In this document: in pieces, positions 1 to 6,457 of the stretch | Position numbering within the stretch: position 1 is the first letter of the stretch | Layout of the letters: the number at the start of each line of letters is the position of its first letter | Origin: JAQBXX01 sp963925015 | GTDB lineage: Bacteria; Pseudomonadota; Gammaproteobacteria; SURF-13 | Direction: 5' to 3' | Length of the DNA: 12,275 nt | NCBI GenBank assembly: GCA_963925015.1 | Contig: CAWUTX010000036.1 | Span: 1-12,275 of the forward strand | Notes under the pieces: model-generated | Databases searched by the model: none | The model's input: the letters and a program-made list of their open reading frames with translations, nothing else | Told to the model about the DNA's origin: nothing | Position numbers and translations under genes: made by a program

Positions 1-1
1 C

Positions 2-691
2 CTTGCCGACATTCGCGCGGGGGACCTAGTCTATGATATTCCGTCCGGCGGCGGCTATCTCAGGAATTTTCTTCCCGGCGACACCCGCCTGTGCGGAGTG
101 GAGACATCGGCGGAATTCTACGCCCTCAGCGAGATGCAACCGCCCGATGAAAAGGTGTTGTGCGAAGACCTGGGCCATATTCCGCTGCCTTCCTCCAGCG
201 CCAACAAGGTGCTGAGCCTGGCAGGATTGCACCACATCGAGGACAAGACACCGTTCTATCGCGAGGCCGCTCGCTTGCTGGCCGAAGGCGGAACGTTGTG
301 CGTGGCCGATGTGCTTGAGGGCTCCCCGCCCGCCGGATTCCTCAACGATTTTATCGACAAGCACTCGTCCATGGGCCACCGGGGGCTGTTTCTCACGCAG
401 CGCAAGACCAGGCAGGAGCTCGAATCCGCTGGTTTTGTCGTCGAATACGCCAACCCGATCTCGTTTGCCTGGAAGTTTCCTTCCCTGGAGGGCATGGTTT
501 CGTTCACCCGCCTGCTGTTCGGCATAGATAAAGCGGATGGGCCAACGATACTGAAGGCCATCGAGGACATTCTGGGCTGCGAGAAGGTTGGCGACAGCTA
601 TCACATGAGGTGGGGGCTTTTGTACCTTCGGGCAGTAGTAGGCGCGCAGCGAAGCCCACCAGCCATCCTGCAAAACGGGGCAGTCAAATAA
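2..691 (+). CDS. SAM-dependent methyltransferase, class I (5' end outside window)
   Basis: The reading frame is open from base 2 with no start, so the gene begins upstream of the window; the ATG at 98 is internal. The visible part starts with a glycine-rich SAM-binding motif I (VYDIPSGGGYLRNFL), then an acidic residue ending the next strand (GVETS), a motif like LSLAGLHHIEDK and a post-motif strand GGTLCVADVLEG. This is the layout of UbiE/type-11 methyltransferases, which move a methyl group from S-adenosylmethionine to a small molecule, lipid or quinone. The C-terminal half is family-specific and does not reveal the substrate. It converges on trpE, with a 211-base spacer between the stops. 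Class assignment is fairly sure; the substrate is unknown. Confidence 0.75.
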   Translation, partial: LADIRAGDLVYDIPSGGGYLRNFLPGDTRLCGVETSAEFYALSEMQPPDEKVLCEDLGHIPLPSSSANKVLSLAGLHHIEDKTPFYREAARLLAEGGTLCVADVLEGSPPAGFLNDFIDKHSSMGHRGLFLTQRKTRQELESAGFVVEYANPISFAWKFPSLEGMVSFTRLLFGIDKADGPTILKAIEDILGCEKVGDSYHMRWGLLYLRAVVGAQRSPPAILQNGAVK

Positions 692-902
692 GCATCCGGT
701 CGCCCCGTGGGACGAACCCAATGCTGCCTAGCTTGATCCGTGTCTCTTCGTACTCACAAGCCAGCCTGGACTCATCGGTGATTGCAGCCCCCACCCAAAG
801 GTGACTTCCCAGCCGATCTCGAAAAATCGCCCGTAGCGTTTGCGAAAAAGAAAATCTCCCACCTGGTTCGTACGCATCCCCATCCGACAGAATCCGAAAA
901 CA
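692..902. other. Convergent spacer with no recognised gene
   Basis: This 211-base gap lies between the stops of the methyltransferase gene (+) and trpE (-). Short open frames here show no recognisable protein motif. I see no clear hairpin followed by a T run. In other proteobacteria, trpG or other trp genes commonly follow trpE at this point; nothing like TrpG is present. Confidence 0.5.
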
Positions 903-2423
903 TCAGGAGCATGGCGTGACCTCCGCCCCTTCCGCGGGGGACAGGACAGGGGTTACGTCCAGTCCGCGTGAGGCGGTGATCGCCGCACTCACCAGTGCCC
1001 GTGCCTTGCTCATGGTCTCCTCCCATTCCGTGCGCGGCACGGAGTCGGCGACGATGCCCGCGCCTGCCTGCACGTGCAGCATACCGTCCTTGAGCACGGC
1101 GGTGCGGATGGCAATCGCGGTATCCATGTTGCCGTTCCAGCCCAGATAACCCACCGCGCCTGAATAAATGCCGCGCTTCACCGGCTCCAGTTCATCAATG
1201 ATTTCCATGGCGCGGATTTTGGCGGCGCCGCTCACCGTGCCTGCGGGGAAGGTGGCGCGCAGGGCGTCCAGCGCCGTCATGTCTTTTTGCAACCGCCCGG
1301 TGACGTTGGAGACGATGTGCATCACGTGTGAGTAGCGCTCCACCACCATTTTCTCCGTGAGCCTGACGCTGCCGGTCTCGGCCACGCGCCCGACGTCGTT
1401 GCGGCCCAAGTCTATCAGCATCAAATGCTCGGCGCGCTCTTTCGGATCGGCGAGCAGCTCCTGCTCCAGTGCGCGGTCTTCCTCTTCGCTGCCGCCGCGC
1501 TTGCGCGTGCCAGCGATGGGGCGCACCGTAATAATGCAGTCTTCCAGTCGCGTGAGGATTTCGGGCGAGGAACCGACCACATGAAAATCGCCGAGATCGA
1601 GATAAAACATGTACGGCGACGGATTCAGCGTGCGCAGCGCGCGGTAAAAATTCAACGCGCTGCCTGCATACGGTGCAGTGAGGCGCTGCGACAACACCAC
1701 CTGCATGATGTCGCCTTCCACGATGTAGTGCTGGGCGCGCGCGACGGCCCGTTCAAAACCCTGCTGCGTGAAGCCGGATACGAAGTCCTCTTCGCGCAGC
1801 GCATGCACGGTGTCGCGCGGACGCGGTGTGGCGCGCTGCAGGCGTGCGACGAGTTCATCGAGTCTGGCCTGCGCCTTGTTCCAGGCGTCTGCCAGCGCCG
1901 GATTGACGTGGATGACCAGATACAGTTTGCCGCTCAGATTGTCGAACACCGCCACTTCGTCCGATACCATGAGCAGAATATCCGGCGTGCCAAGCGCGTC
2001 GGGTTTATGCGTCCCCGCCAGGCGCGGCTCGATGTAGCGCACCGTGTCGTAGCCGAAGTAGCCGACCAGGCCGCCGGTGAAACGCGGCAGCCCGGCGGCG
2101 GGCGCAATCTTGTAGCGCGCCTGGAATTGCTCAATCCAGTGCAGTGGATCACTGTCTGTTACCTGCTCGACCATCGCGCCGTCTTTTTCCACGCGGATGT
2201 CGTGACCGAAGACGCGCACGATAGTGCGGCACGGCAGACCGATGATGGAGTAACGCCCCCACTTCTCGCCGCCCTGCACCGATTCGAATAAATACGAATA
2301 CGGTGCATGGGCGAGCTTGAGATAGGCGCTGAGCGGCGTGTCGAGGTCAGCACAGACCTCGCGCACCAGCGGAATGCGGTTATAGCCCTGACGGGTCAGG
2401 GCTTGGAATAATTCTGGTGTCAT
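903..2423 (-). CDS. trpE: Anthranilate synthase component I (TrpE)
   Basis: TrpE turns chorismate plus ammonia (from the glutaminase TrpG) into anthranilate, the first committed step of tryptophan synthesis in the cytoplasm. The 506-residue protein has the N-terminal regulatory part with the LFES motif (about residues 45-48; the LLES-type tryptophan feedback site). The chorismate-binding domain shows VGSSPEIL (283-290), PIAGTRKRG (302-310), DLGRNDVGRV (338-347), FPAGTVSGAAK (392-402) and GAGIVAD (454-460). Alanine in PIAGT, where PabB proteins have lysine (PIKGT), argues for TrpE over aminodeoxychorismate synthase. It is last in an rpe-gph-trpE order. About 16-20 C-terminal residues after ITASRG look like non-conserved tail. 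No trpG, trpD or trpC follows. The ATG at 2423 begins a normal MTPELF start, although no strong ribosome site precedes it. Confidence 0.96.
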   Translation of the reverse strand: MTPELFQALTRQGYNRIPLVREVCADLDTPLSAYLKLAHAPYSYLFESVQGGEKWGRYSIIGLPCRTIVRVFGHDIRVEKDGAMVEQVTDSDPLHWIEQFQARYKIAPAAGLPRFTGGLVGYFGYDTVRYIEPRLAGTHKPDALGTPDILLMVSDEVAVFDNLSGKLYLVIHVNPALADAWNKAQARLDELVARLQRATPRPRDTVHALREEDFVSGFTQQGFERAVARAQHYIVEGDIMQVVLSQRLTAPYAGSALNFYRALRTLNPSPYMFYLDLGDFHVVGSSPEILTRLEDCIITVRPIAGTRKRGGSEEEDRALEQELLADPKERAEHLMLIDLGRNDVGRVAETGSVRLTEKMVVERYSHVMHIVSNVTGRLQKDMTALDALRATFPAGTVSGAAKIRAMEIIDELEPVKRGIYSGAVGYLGWNGNMDTAIAIRTAVLKDGMLHVQAGAGIVADSVPRTEWEETMSKARALVSAAITASRGLDVTPVLSPAEGAEVTPCS

Positions 2424-2536
2424 GGTCGTTGCCCAAGATAATGGTTAAACAGGCGTAGCAATACGTCGGACTTAAGTCTGCGCTCAAGTACACCAACGTA
2501 TCGCCGGTTTATCCTGTCTCATCATCTGTTAACAAC

Positions 2537-2620
2537 TTAACGCAAAGACGCCAAGGCCGCAAAGATTTCCAGTAATGAACAACCCGAAAAACTTTGCGTC
2601 TTCGCGTCTTGGCGTTGAGC
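2537..2620. repeat. Imperfect inverted repeat between gph and trpE
   Basis: The left arm (about 2537-2564) carries AACGCAAAGACGCCAAG followed by GCCGCAAAG. The right arm (about 2592-2620) carries CTTTGCGTCTTCGCG and CTTGGCGTTGAG, its near reverse complement. Each arm contains two related sub-units, so the element is an imperfect palindrome with a central spacer of about 27 bases. Sequences of this AACGCAAAGACGCC type recur in many bacterial genomes, as I recall it; copy number here cannot be counted. The right arm ends about 3 bases from the gph stop codon. Confidence 0.7.
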
Positions 2621-2622
2621 TT

Positions 2623-3381
2623 TTAAGCAACGGCCCAGCTTGAGTTGAAGAGGTTGGGTAATTCTAGCAGAGAATCTATTACCGCGTCAGGATGGGCGGC
2701 GCGGATGTCGGCGCCGTGATTGTAGCCGTAGCTCACACACGCCACCTGGAAACCTGCGGCGCGTGCGGCCTCTACGTCATGCACCGAGTCGCCTACCATG
2801 AGCGACTCGTGCGGTGCGACGTTGAAAAACTGTGCGGCATGCAGCAGTGGCGCGGGGTGCGGCTTTTTCTGCGGCAGCGTGTCGCCGCTCACCACGATGC
2901 CGAACTCGTCGCGCACGCCGAGCTGTTTCAACAGCGGCTCGGTGAAACGCGCGATTTTGTTGGTGACGCAGCCCAGCAGGATGCCTTGCGCCTTGAGCAA
3001 GGCGATGCCTTCGCGTATGCCGGGATATAAACGGCTGCGCTGCGCGAGGTTGTGCTCGTACAGCTTCAGAAAAACCGGCATCGCGCGCTTGAGCAACGCC
3101 TCGTCCGACTCGCCGTCGATGTCGGTCGCTCCCGGCGTCCTGCCTCCCGTGACACTAGTAGAACCCTTCGCTATCGCTCTTCCCTGTACGGCGCCGGTGA
3201 GTGCGCGGCGCATGAGCTTTTCCACGCCGTTGCCCACCCAATCGCGCACGCGCTCCAGTCCTTGCAGCGGCAGACCCAGTTGCTCAAGCGTTGCATCCAC
3301 GCAAAAGGCTAGGTCGGGCGCGCTGTCGACCAGCGTGCCGTCTAAATCTATCAGCACCATCTTGGGGGTTTTTAACGTCAT
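2623..3381 (-). CDS. gph: Phosphoglycolate phosphatase (Gph), HAD family, with in-frame insert
   Basis: Gph removes phosphate from 2-phosphoglycolate, a by-product of DNA 3'-end repair or of Rubisco. HAD motifs are all visible (numbering from the ATG at 3381): nucleophile DLDGTLVDS (12-20), motif II threonine in CVTNK (138-142), motif III lysine in QKKPHP (171-176), and motif IV GDSVHDVEAA (197-206). At 252 residues it is longer than the usual 220-235. A proline/glycine/threonine-rich segment at about residues 66-89 (bases about 3115-3186) sits in the cap region between RRALTG and DEALLKRAM and looks inserted. The start at 3381 (MTLKTPKM) is preferred. The longer frame to 3429 is repeat-derived low-complexity sequence, and the ATG at 3360 is possible. 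No good ribosome site precedes either, perhaps because the repeat replaced the native upstream region. Confidence 0.9.
   Translation of the reverse strand: MTLKTPKMVLIDLDGTLVDSAPDLAFCVDATLEQLGLPLQGLERVRDWVGNGVEKLMRRALTGAVQGRAIAKGSTSVTGGRTPGATDIDGESDEALLKRAMPVFLKLYEHNLAQRSRLYPGIREGIALLKAQGILLGCVTNKIARFTEPLLKQLGVRDEFGIVVSGDTLPQKKPHPAPLLHAAQFFNVAPHESLMVGDSVHDVEAARAAGFQVACVSYGYNHGADIRAAHPDAVIDSLLELPNLFNSSWAVA
3115..3186 (-). repeat. Putative in-frame insert inside gph
   Basis: Relative to the Gph layout known from other proteobacteria, about 20 extra residues (GRAIAKGSTSVTGGRTPG and following) occupy the cap domain between RRALTG and DEALLKRAM. The DNA contains GGGAGGCAGGACGCCGGGAG on the minus strand, which resembles dispersed repeats seen in some proteobacteria. 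That resemblance is from memory and unverified. The insert keeps the frame. Boundaries are approximate. Confidence 0.45.
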
Positions 3382-3390
3382 GAGGTTAAG

Positions 3391-3472
3391 GCAGTAGCAA
3401 GTTGAAAGTGACAAGTAGCAAGAAAGCAAATGGCCTTGTAACTTGCTACTTACTACTTGCTACTTGCTACTT
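3391..3472. repeat. Heptamer (TAGCAAG) direct and inverted repeats between rpe and gph
   Basis: The stretch contains repeated units of ACTTGCT / AGCAAGT on both strands. The left half reads GTAGCAAGT then ACAAGTAGCAAG (3394-3422). The right half reads CTTGTAACTTGCTAC then TACTTGCTACTTGCTAC (3435-3470), so the halves can pair as a hairpin. The right part overlaps the end of rpe: the last residues of Rpe (VASSK) and its TAG stop are written in repeat units. It also supplies the odd CYLSLSTCYC extension upstream of gph. It is too irregular in spacing for a CRISPR array. Confidence 0.75.
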
Positions 3473-4133
3473 TTTTCAATTCATCGCGCATCTTGTCTAT
3501 CGTGGCTTTGTAATCCGGCGTGCTGAAGATCGCCGAACCTGCGACGAAGGTATCCGCGCCCGCCTCGGCGATTTCACGGATGTTGGCGGTGTTCACGCCA
3601 CCGTCTATTTCCAGGCGGATGTTATAGCCGCTGGCGTCTATCAGCTTGCGCGCCTCGCGCAGCTTGGGCAGCGTGGCGGGAATGAAGCTCTGGCCACCGA
3701 AGCCCGGATTCACTGACATGAGCAGAATCATGTCTACTTTGTCCATCACGTATTTCAGGTGGTCGAGCGGTGTGGCCGGATTGAACACCAGACCCGATTT
3801 GCAGCCCAGGCTGCGCACCAGTTGCAGCGAGCGGTCGATGTGCTCGGTGGCCTCGGGATGAAACGTAATATAGGTGGCGCCGGCCTTGGCGAAGTCGGGA
3901 ATAATGCGATCCACCGGCTTCACCATGAGATGCACGTCGATCGGCGCGGTGACGCCGTGCTTGCGCAGCGCCTCGCATATCATCGGGCCGATGGTGAGAT
4001 TGGGCACGTAATGGTTGTCCATCACGTCGAAGTGCACGATGTCGGCGCCCGCCTTGAGCACGTTGTCGACTTCTTCGCCCAGACGCGCGAAGTTGGCCGA
4101 CAGTATCGACGGCGCTATAAGATATTTTGACAT
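3453..4133 (-). CDS. rpe: Ribulose-5-phosphate 3-epimerase (Rpe)
   Basis: Rpe interconverts D-ribulose 5-phosphate and D-xylulose 5-phosphate in the pentose phosphate pathway and the Calvin cycle. The 226-residue TIM barrel matches the family length and pattern from the first residues: IAPSILSANFARLGEE, HFDVMDNHYVPNLTIGP (34-50, metal-binding His34 and catalytic Asp36), DVHLMVKPVD (66-75, His68), MSVNPGFGGQ (139-148) and LEIDGGVN (174-181, catalytic Asp177), then a phosphate-binding end (VAGSAIF). The ATG at 4133 has AGGA 7-10 bases upstream. The final residues VASSK and the stop lie in a heptamer repeat, so the native C-terminus was probably slightly different; the core is complete. gph follows after about 70 bases, a common proteobacterial pairing. 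Confidence 0.97.
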   Translation of the reverse strand: MSKYLIAPSILSANFARLGEEVDNVLKAGADIVHFDVMDNHYVPNLTIGPMICEALRKHGVTAPIDVHLMVKPVDRIIPDFAKAGATYITFHPEATEHIDRSLQLVRSLGCKSGLVFNPATPLDHLKYVMDKVDMILLMSVNPGFGGQSFIPATLPKLREARKLIDASGYNIRLEIDGGVNTANIREIAEAGADTFVAGSAIFSTPDYKATIDKMRDELKKVASSK

Positions 4134-4255
4134 GGCTAATCCTGATGCAAGAAAGTTACCAATGCCGCACTTTACCTGATTACGCGGAAATTTTCAGCAG
4201 GCCGGCCAACAGCACCCTGTACGGTAGCCACTGACCGGATTCCGTGAGCTTGAGT

Positions 4256-4716
4256 TTATTCAGCGGCACGGGCCTGATCAGGGGCAGGTGTATTGTGCTC
4301 TACCCAGCGTGCACCCTGTTCCAGGGTTTCCTGTTTCCAGAACCGCGCGCGGGTCTTCAACTCCTCAATCAGATAGCGGCAGGCCGCGAACGCCTCCGCG
4401 CGGTGCGCGGCCCAGACGGCGGTGAGCACGAGGGTGTCGTTGGGCGTCACCTCGCCCACGCGATGCACGATGAGCGCGTCGATGATGGGCCAGCGCTGCG
4501 CCGCCTCGGCGCAGATGGCATCGAGATATTTCTCGGTCATGCCGGGATAGTGTTCGAGCGTCATGGCGGCGACCGTCGCGCCCTCATTGAAGTCGCGCAG
4601 CGTGCCGACAAAGCAGGCCGTGGCACCGTAGCGCCCGCGCTGCTCCAAGGCCGCCTGATAGCGGGCCAGCGCCTGCCAGGGATATCAAAGGGCGTGTTAT
4701 GCACCAGAATTGTCAT
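4256..4716 (-). CDS. moaE: Molybdopterin synthase catalytic subunit MoaE, frame broken near the start
   Basis: MoaE is the large subunit of molybdopterin synthase, which adds two sulfurs carried by MoaD to precursor Z during molybdenum cofactor synthesis. Family motifs are clear: VGTLRDFNEG, MTLEHYPGMTEK, HRVGEVTPND, the AAHRAEAF loop, and KTRARFWKQE with the catalytic lysines. The protein starts normally at the ATG at 4716 (MTILVHNTPFDI), but the frame is lost near 4679-4681. The body of the gene (PWQALARYQAALEQ and on) lies in another frame, whose only starts are weak TTG/CTG codons (TTG at 4648) below a TGA. Adding one C to the CCC run would restore one continuous protein of about 154 residues. 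Either a sequence error or a real frameshift that would inactivate it. No moaD, moaA or moaC is adjacent, which is unusual. Confidence 0.85.
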
Positions 4717-4722
4717 GCGGCC

Positions 4723-5496
4723 TCACAGCGCACTGTCCTTCAATAGACCGGCATCCAGCAGCGTATCGGGGTCGATTTTCCCAGCCAGCGGTTTCTGTGC
4801 CTGCATGACGCCCTCCAAAGCGCCTCGTTCTCCACGCCGATGCGCCGCCCCTTGAGGTTGGCCATGCGCCTTGCGCTTTACTACGCGCGAGTCGGTGCTG
4901 GTGCCCGCCGCGCGATCGGTAATCACCGCGGGCGCCGCGCCGGTCAAGCTCATCGGATCCATGATTTCATAGAAGCCGCCGCCGGGGCCGACCTCTTCGC
5001 CCACCACCAGCGTACCCCACAGTGTGCGCTTGATCGGGTCGCAGGACGAGATGCCCTTCACGATGGTCTCGACGTTGCCATTCGGATCGCCCGCCAGATT
5101 GACGCGCTGCACGCTGAACCTGGCCGAGTCGTTACCTCTGAAAAAGTTTTCGATACAGACGAACGCATGCGTCGGATTAATATCATTCGGCCACAGGGTA
5201 ATCATATCCGCCTGCGCATGCGTCACATTCGACACCACGGACACCTTCAAGCTTTTTGCCACTTCGAGCGCACCTGTGTTGTCCGGCGCCGTGGAGGGGC
5301 CGTTGGCACTCGTCGCCAACGGGCGCACGATGACAAACAATTTTTCCGACTGCGCCTCAAGTTCGTGCTCCATCCCTGCACCGAAATCCTGCTCGGCGTC
5401 GGCGCTGCTCACAGCGCTGTAGCCCATTGCACCGGACAAGATAATAATCACACCAATACCTGACATTTTGTAGCGCATAAATTCACTCATTTTCAC
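4723..5496 (-). pseudogene. Truncated PhoX-like (DUF839) secreted phosphatase remnant
   Basis: The 257-residue frame starts with a Sec-type signal peptide (hydrophobic 13-29, likely cut after SADA at 34). It continues with sequence typical of DUF839/PhoX calcium-iron alkaline phosphatases: MITLWPNDINPTHAFVCIEN, SSCDPIKRTLWGTLVVGEE and GGFYEIMDP. PhoX proteins release phosphate from esters in the periplasm and normally exceed 500 residues; here only the N-terminal part is left. Residues 211-227 are in the wrong frame: an extra C near 4866 and a missing G near 4814-4818 compensate each other, and undoing them gives MANLKGRRIGVENEALWEGV. The frame ends at DAGLLKDSAL, just where PhoX relatives continue, 6 bases before the moaE ATG. 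It is divergent from olsB. Activity is unlikely. The family call is from memory of motifs, fairly sure. Confidence 0.65.
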
Positions 5497-5524
5497 TGAT
5501 GTTAATCATGCTAATTTGGCGTAG

Positions 5525-5554
5525 GCCGTGAGTGTGACAACGCCGTGTCACGGC
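5525..5554. promoter_or_regulatory. Operator-like inverted repeats between the divergent phoX-like and olsB genes
   Basis: Two nested dyads overlap: GCCGTGA (5525-5531) pairs with TCACGGC (5548-5554), and GTGACA (5534-5539) pairs with TGTCAC (5546-5551). The TGTCAC/TTGTCAC half-site resembles the CTGTCAC unit of Pho boxes, but no convincing 11-base tandem array is present. The site lies in a 163-base divergent intergenic region, where a shared regulator site would be expected. Function is inferred only from position and symmetry. Confidence 0.35.
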
Positions 5555-5662
5555 AATGAAGATTTCGCGCCCCTCGCGTCTGCTTGAAAGTTCTACAAAT
5601 CATCATCTCAGCGTAATAAAAATACTCGATGCTGCTCCCCGTTTCCCCTATGGAGAGAAATG

Positions 5663-6457
5663 ATGCTTCCAGTCTTACGCCATGAGCCATTGTCCGATAC
5701 TGGTTTTCGTATAGACCAATCACACTCGCTTTATCTGGGTCTTGCCACCAACGCGGATGACATTCGTGCGGCGCAGCGCCTGCGTCATCAGGTATTTATC
5801 GAGGAGATGGGGGCGCTGATCGAGGGCAACGAGCATGGCATTGAAAGCGACCACTTTGACCCATATTGCCAGCACCTGCTGGTGCGCGACGCAGCAGCTG
5901 GTGACCGCGTCACTGGCTGCTATCGCATTCTCACCCATACCCAGGCCGCGCGCGCAGGCGGTTATTATTCCGAAAGCGAATTCGATCTCGGTGAGATACT
6001 CCGCCTGCCGGGGCGCTTCATGGAAGTGGGGCGCACCTGCGTACACCCAGATTACCGCAACGGCGCCACCATTAGGTTGTTGTGGCGTGGATTGGCGCGT
6101 TTCATGGTGGTGCACCGGTTTGACTATCTGATGGGCTGCGCCAGTATCCCGCTCAGTAGCGGCGTGAATTTCGTCATCGACCTGTACCGCACGCTTGCGC
6201 CCACGCATCTGGCTCCGCCGGGGCGGCGCGTGTATCCCCGACTGCCCCTGCTCGGCCTGCACCCCGGCCTGCACCAGCAGGACATCGAAATTCCCGCCTT
6301 GCTCAAGGCCTATCTGCGCATGGGCGCCAAGGTGTGTGGCGAGCCCGCGTGGGATCAGCAATTCAACGTGGCGGATTTCTTTCTGCTGCTTCCGGTCGAA
6401 GAACTCAATCCGCGTTATGCGCGCCATTTCACCGAACGTGAGGATGCGCTTGCATGA
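5663..6457 (+). CDS. olsB: L-ornithine N-alpha-acyltransferase (OlsB-type GNAT)
   Basis: OlsB moves a 3-hydroxyacyl group from acyl carrier protein to the alpha-amino group of ornithine, giving lyso-ornithine lipid, the first step to phosphorus-free ornithine lipids in the inner membrane. The 264-residue protein shows the family pattern: RLRHQVFIEEMGA (39-51), ESDHFDPYCQHLLVRD (61-76), GCYRIL (85-90), GGYYSESEFDL (99-109), EVGRTCVHPDYRNG (121-134) and YLMGCASIPL. These match the acetyltransferase domain of OlsB/hemolysin-like proteins. The second of two adjacent ATGs (5663) is preferred, because GGAGAG (5652-5657) lies at good distance from it and too close to the ATG at 5660. The gene overlaps olsA by ATGA. 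Amino acid specificity (ornithine against lysine or glutamine) cannot be read from sequence. Confidence 0.85.
   Translation: MLPVLRHEPLSDTGFRIDQSHSLYLGLATNADDIRAAQRLRHQVFIEEMGALIEGNEHGIESDHFDPYCQHLLVRDAAAGDRVTGCYRILTHTQAARAGGYYSESEFDLGEILRLPGRFMEVGRTCVHPDYRNGATIRLLWRGLARFMVVHRFDYLMGCASIPLSSGVNFVIDLYRTLAPTHLAPPGRRVYPRLPLLGLHPGLHQQDIEIPALLKAYLRMGAKVCGEPAWDQQFNVADFFLLLPVEELNPRYARHFTEREDALA

Noticed and set aside
26..721. Minus-strand open frame (231 codons) opposite the methyltransferase
   Set aside because: The plus frame carries SAM-binding motifs and is open from the window edge; the minus frame has no recognisable motif.
772..1026. Small minus-strand frame overlapping the trpE 3' end as a possible trpG fragment
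   Set aside because: It has no glutaminase motif and overlaps trpE codons in another frame.
1425..2291. Long plus-strand open frame (288 codons) opposite trpE
   Set aside because: It lies wholly antisense to a clearly conserved TrpE, has no family motif and an arginine/alanine/histidine bias typical of the complement of a GC-rich gene.
2424..2622. trp attenuator or leader peptide before trpE
   Set aside because: No short frame with adjacent tryptophan codons was found; the stretch is largely a repeat.
3391..3472. CRISPR array
   Set aside because: Units are about 7 bases, irregularly spaced and on both strands, without spacers of uniform length.
4188..4201. Shared 13-base string AATTTTCAGCAGG near 4189 and 8439
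   Set aside because: It has no symmetry, the two sites have different contexts, and two short copies in 12 kb can arise by chance.
4134..4255. Terminator or riboswitch between moaE and rpe
   Set aside because: Apart from a GGCCGGCC palindrome near 4200 there is no stable hairpin with a T run and no recognisable cofactor-sensing motif.
5720..6427. Minus-strand open frame opposite olsB
   Set aside because: It is the complement of conserved OlsB codons, with no motif or ribosome site.
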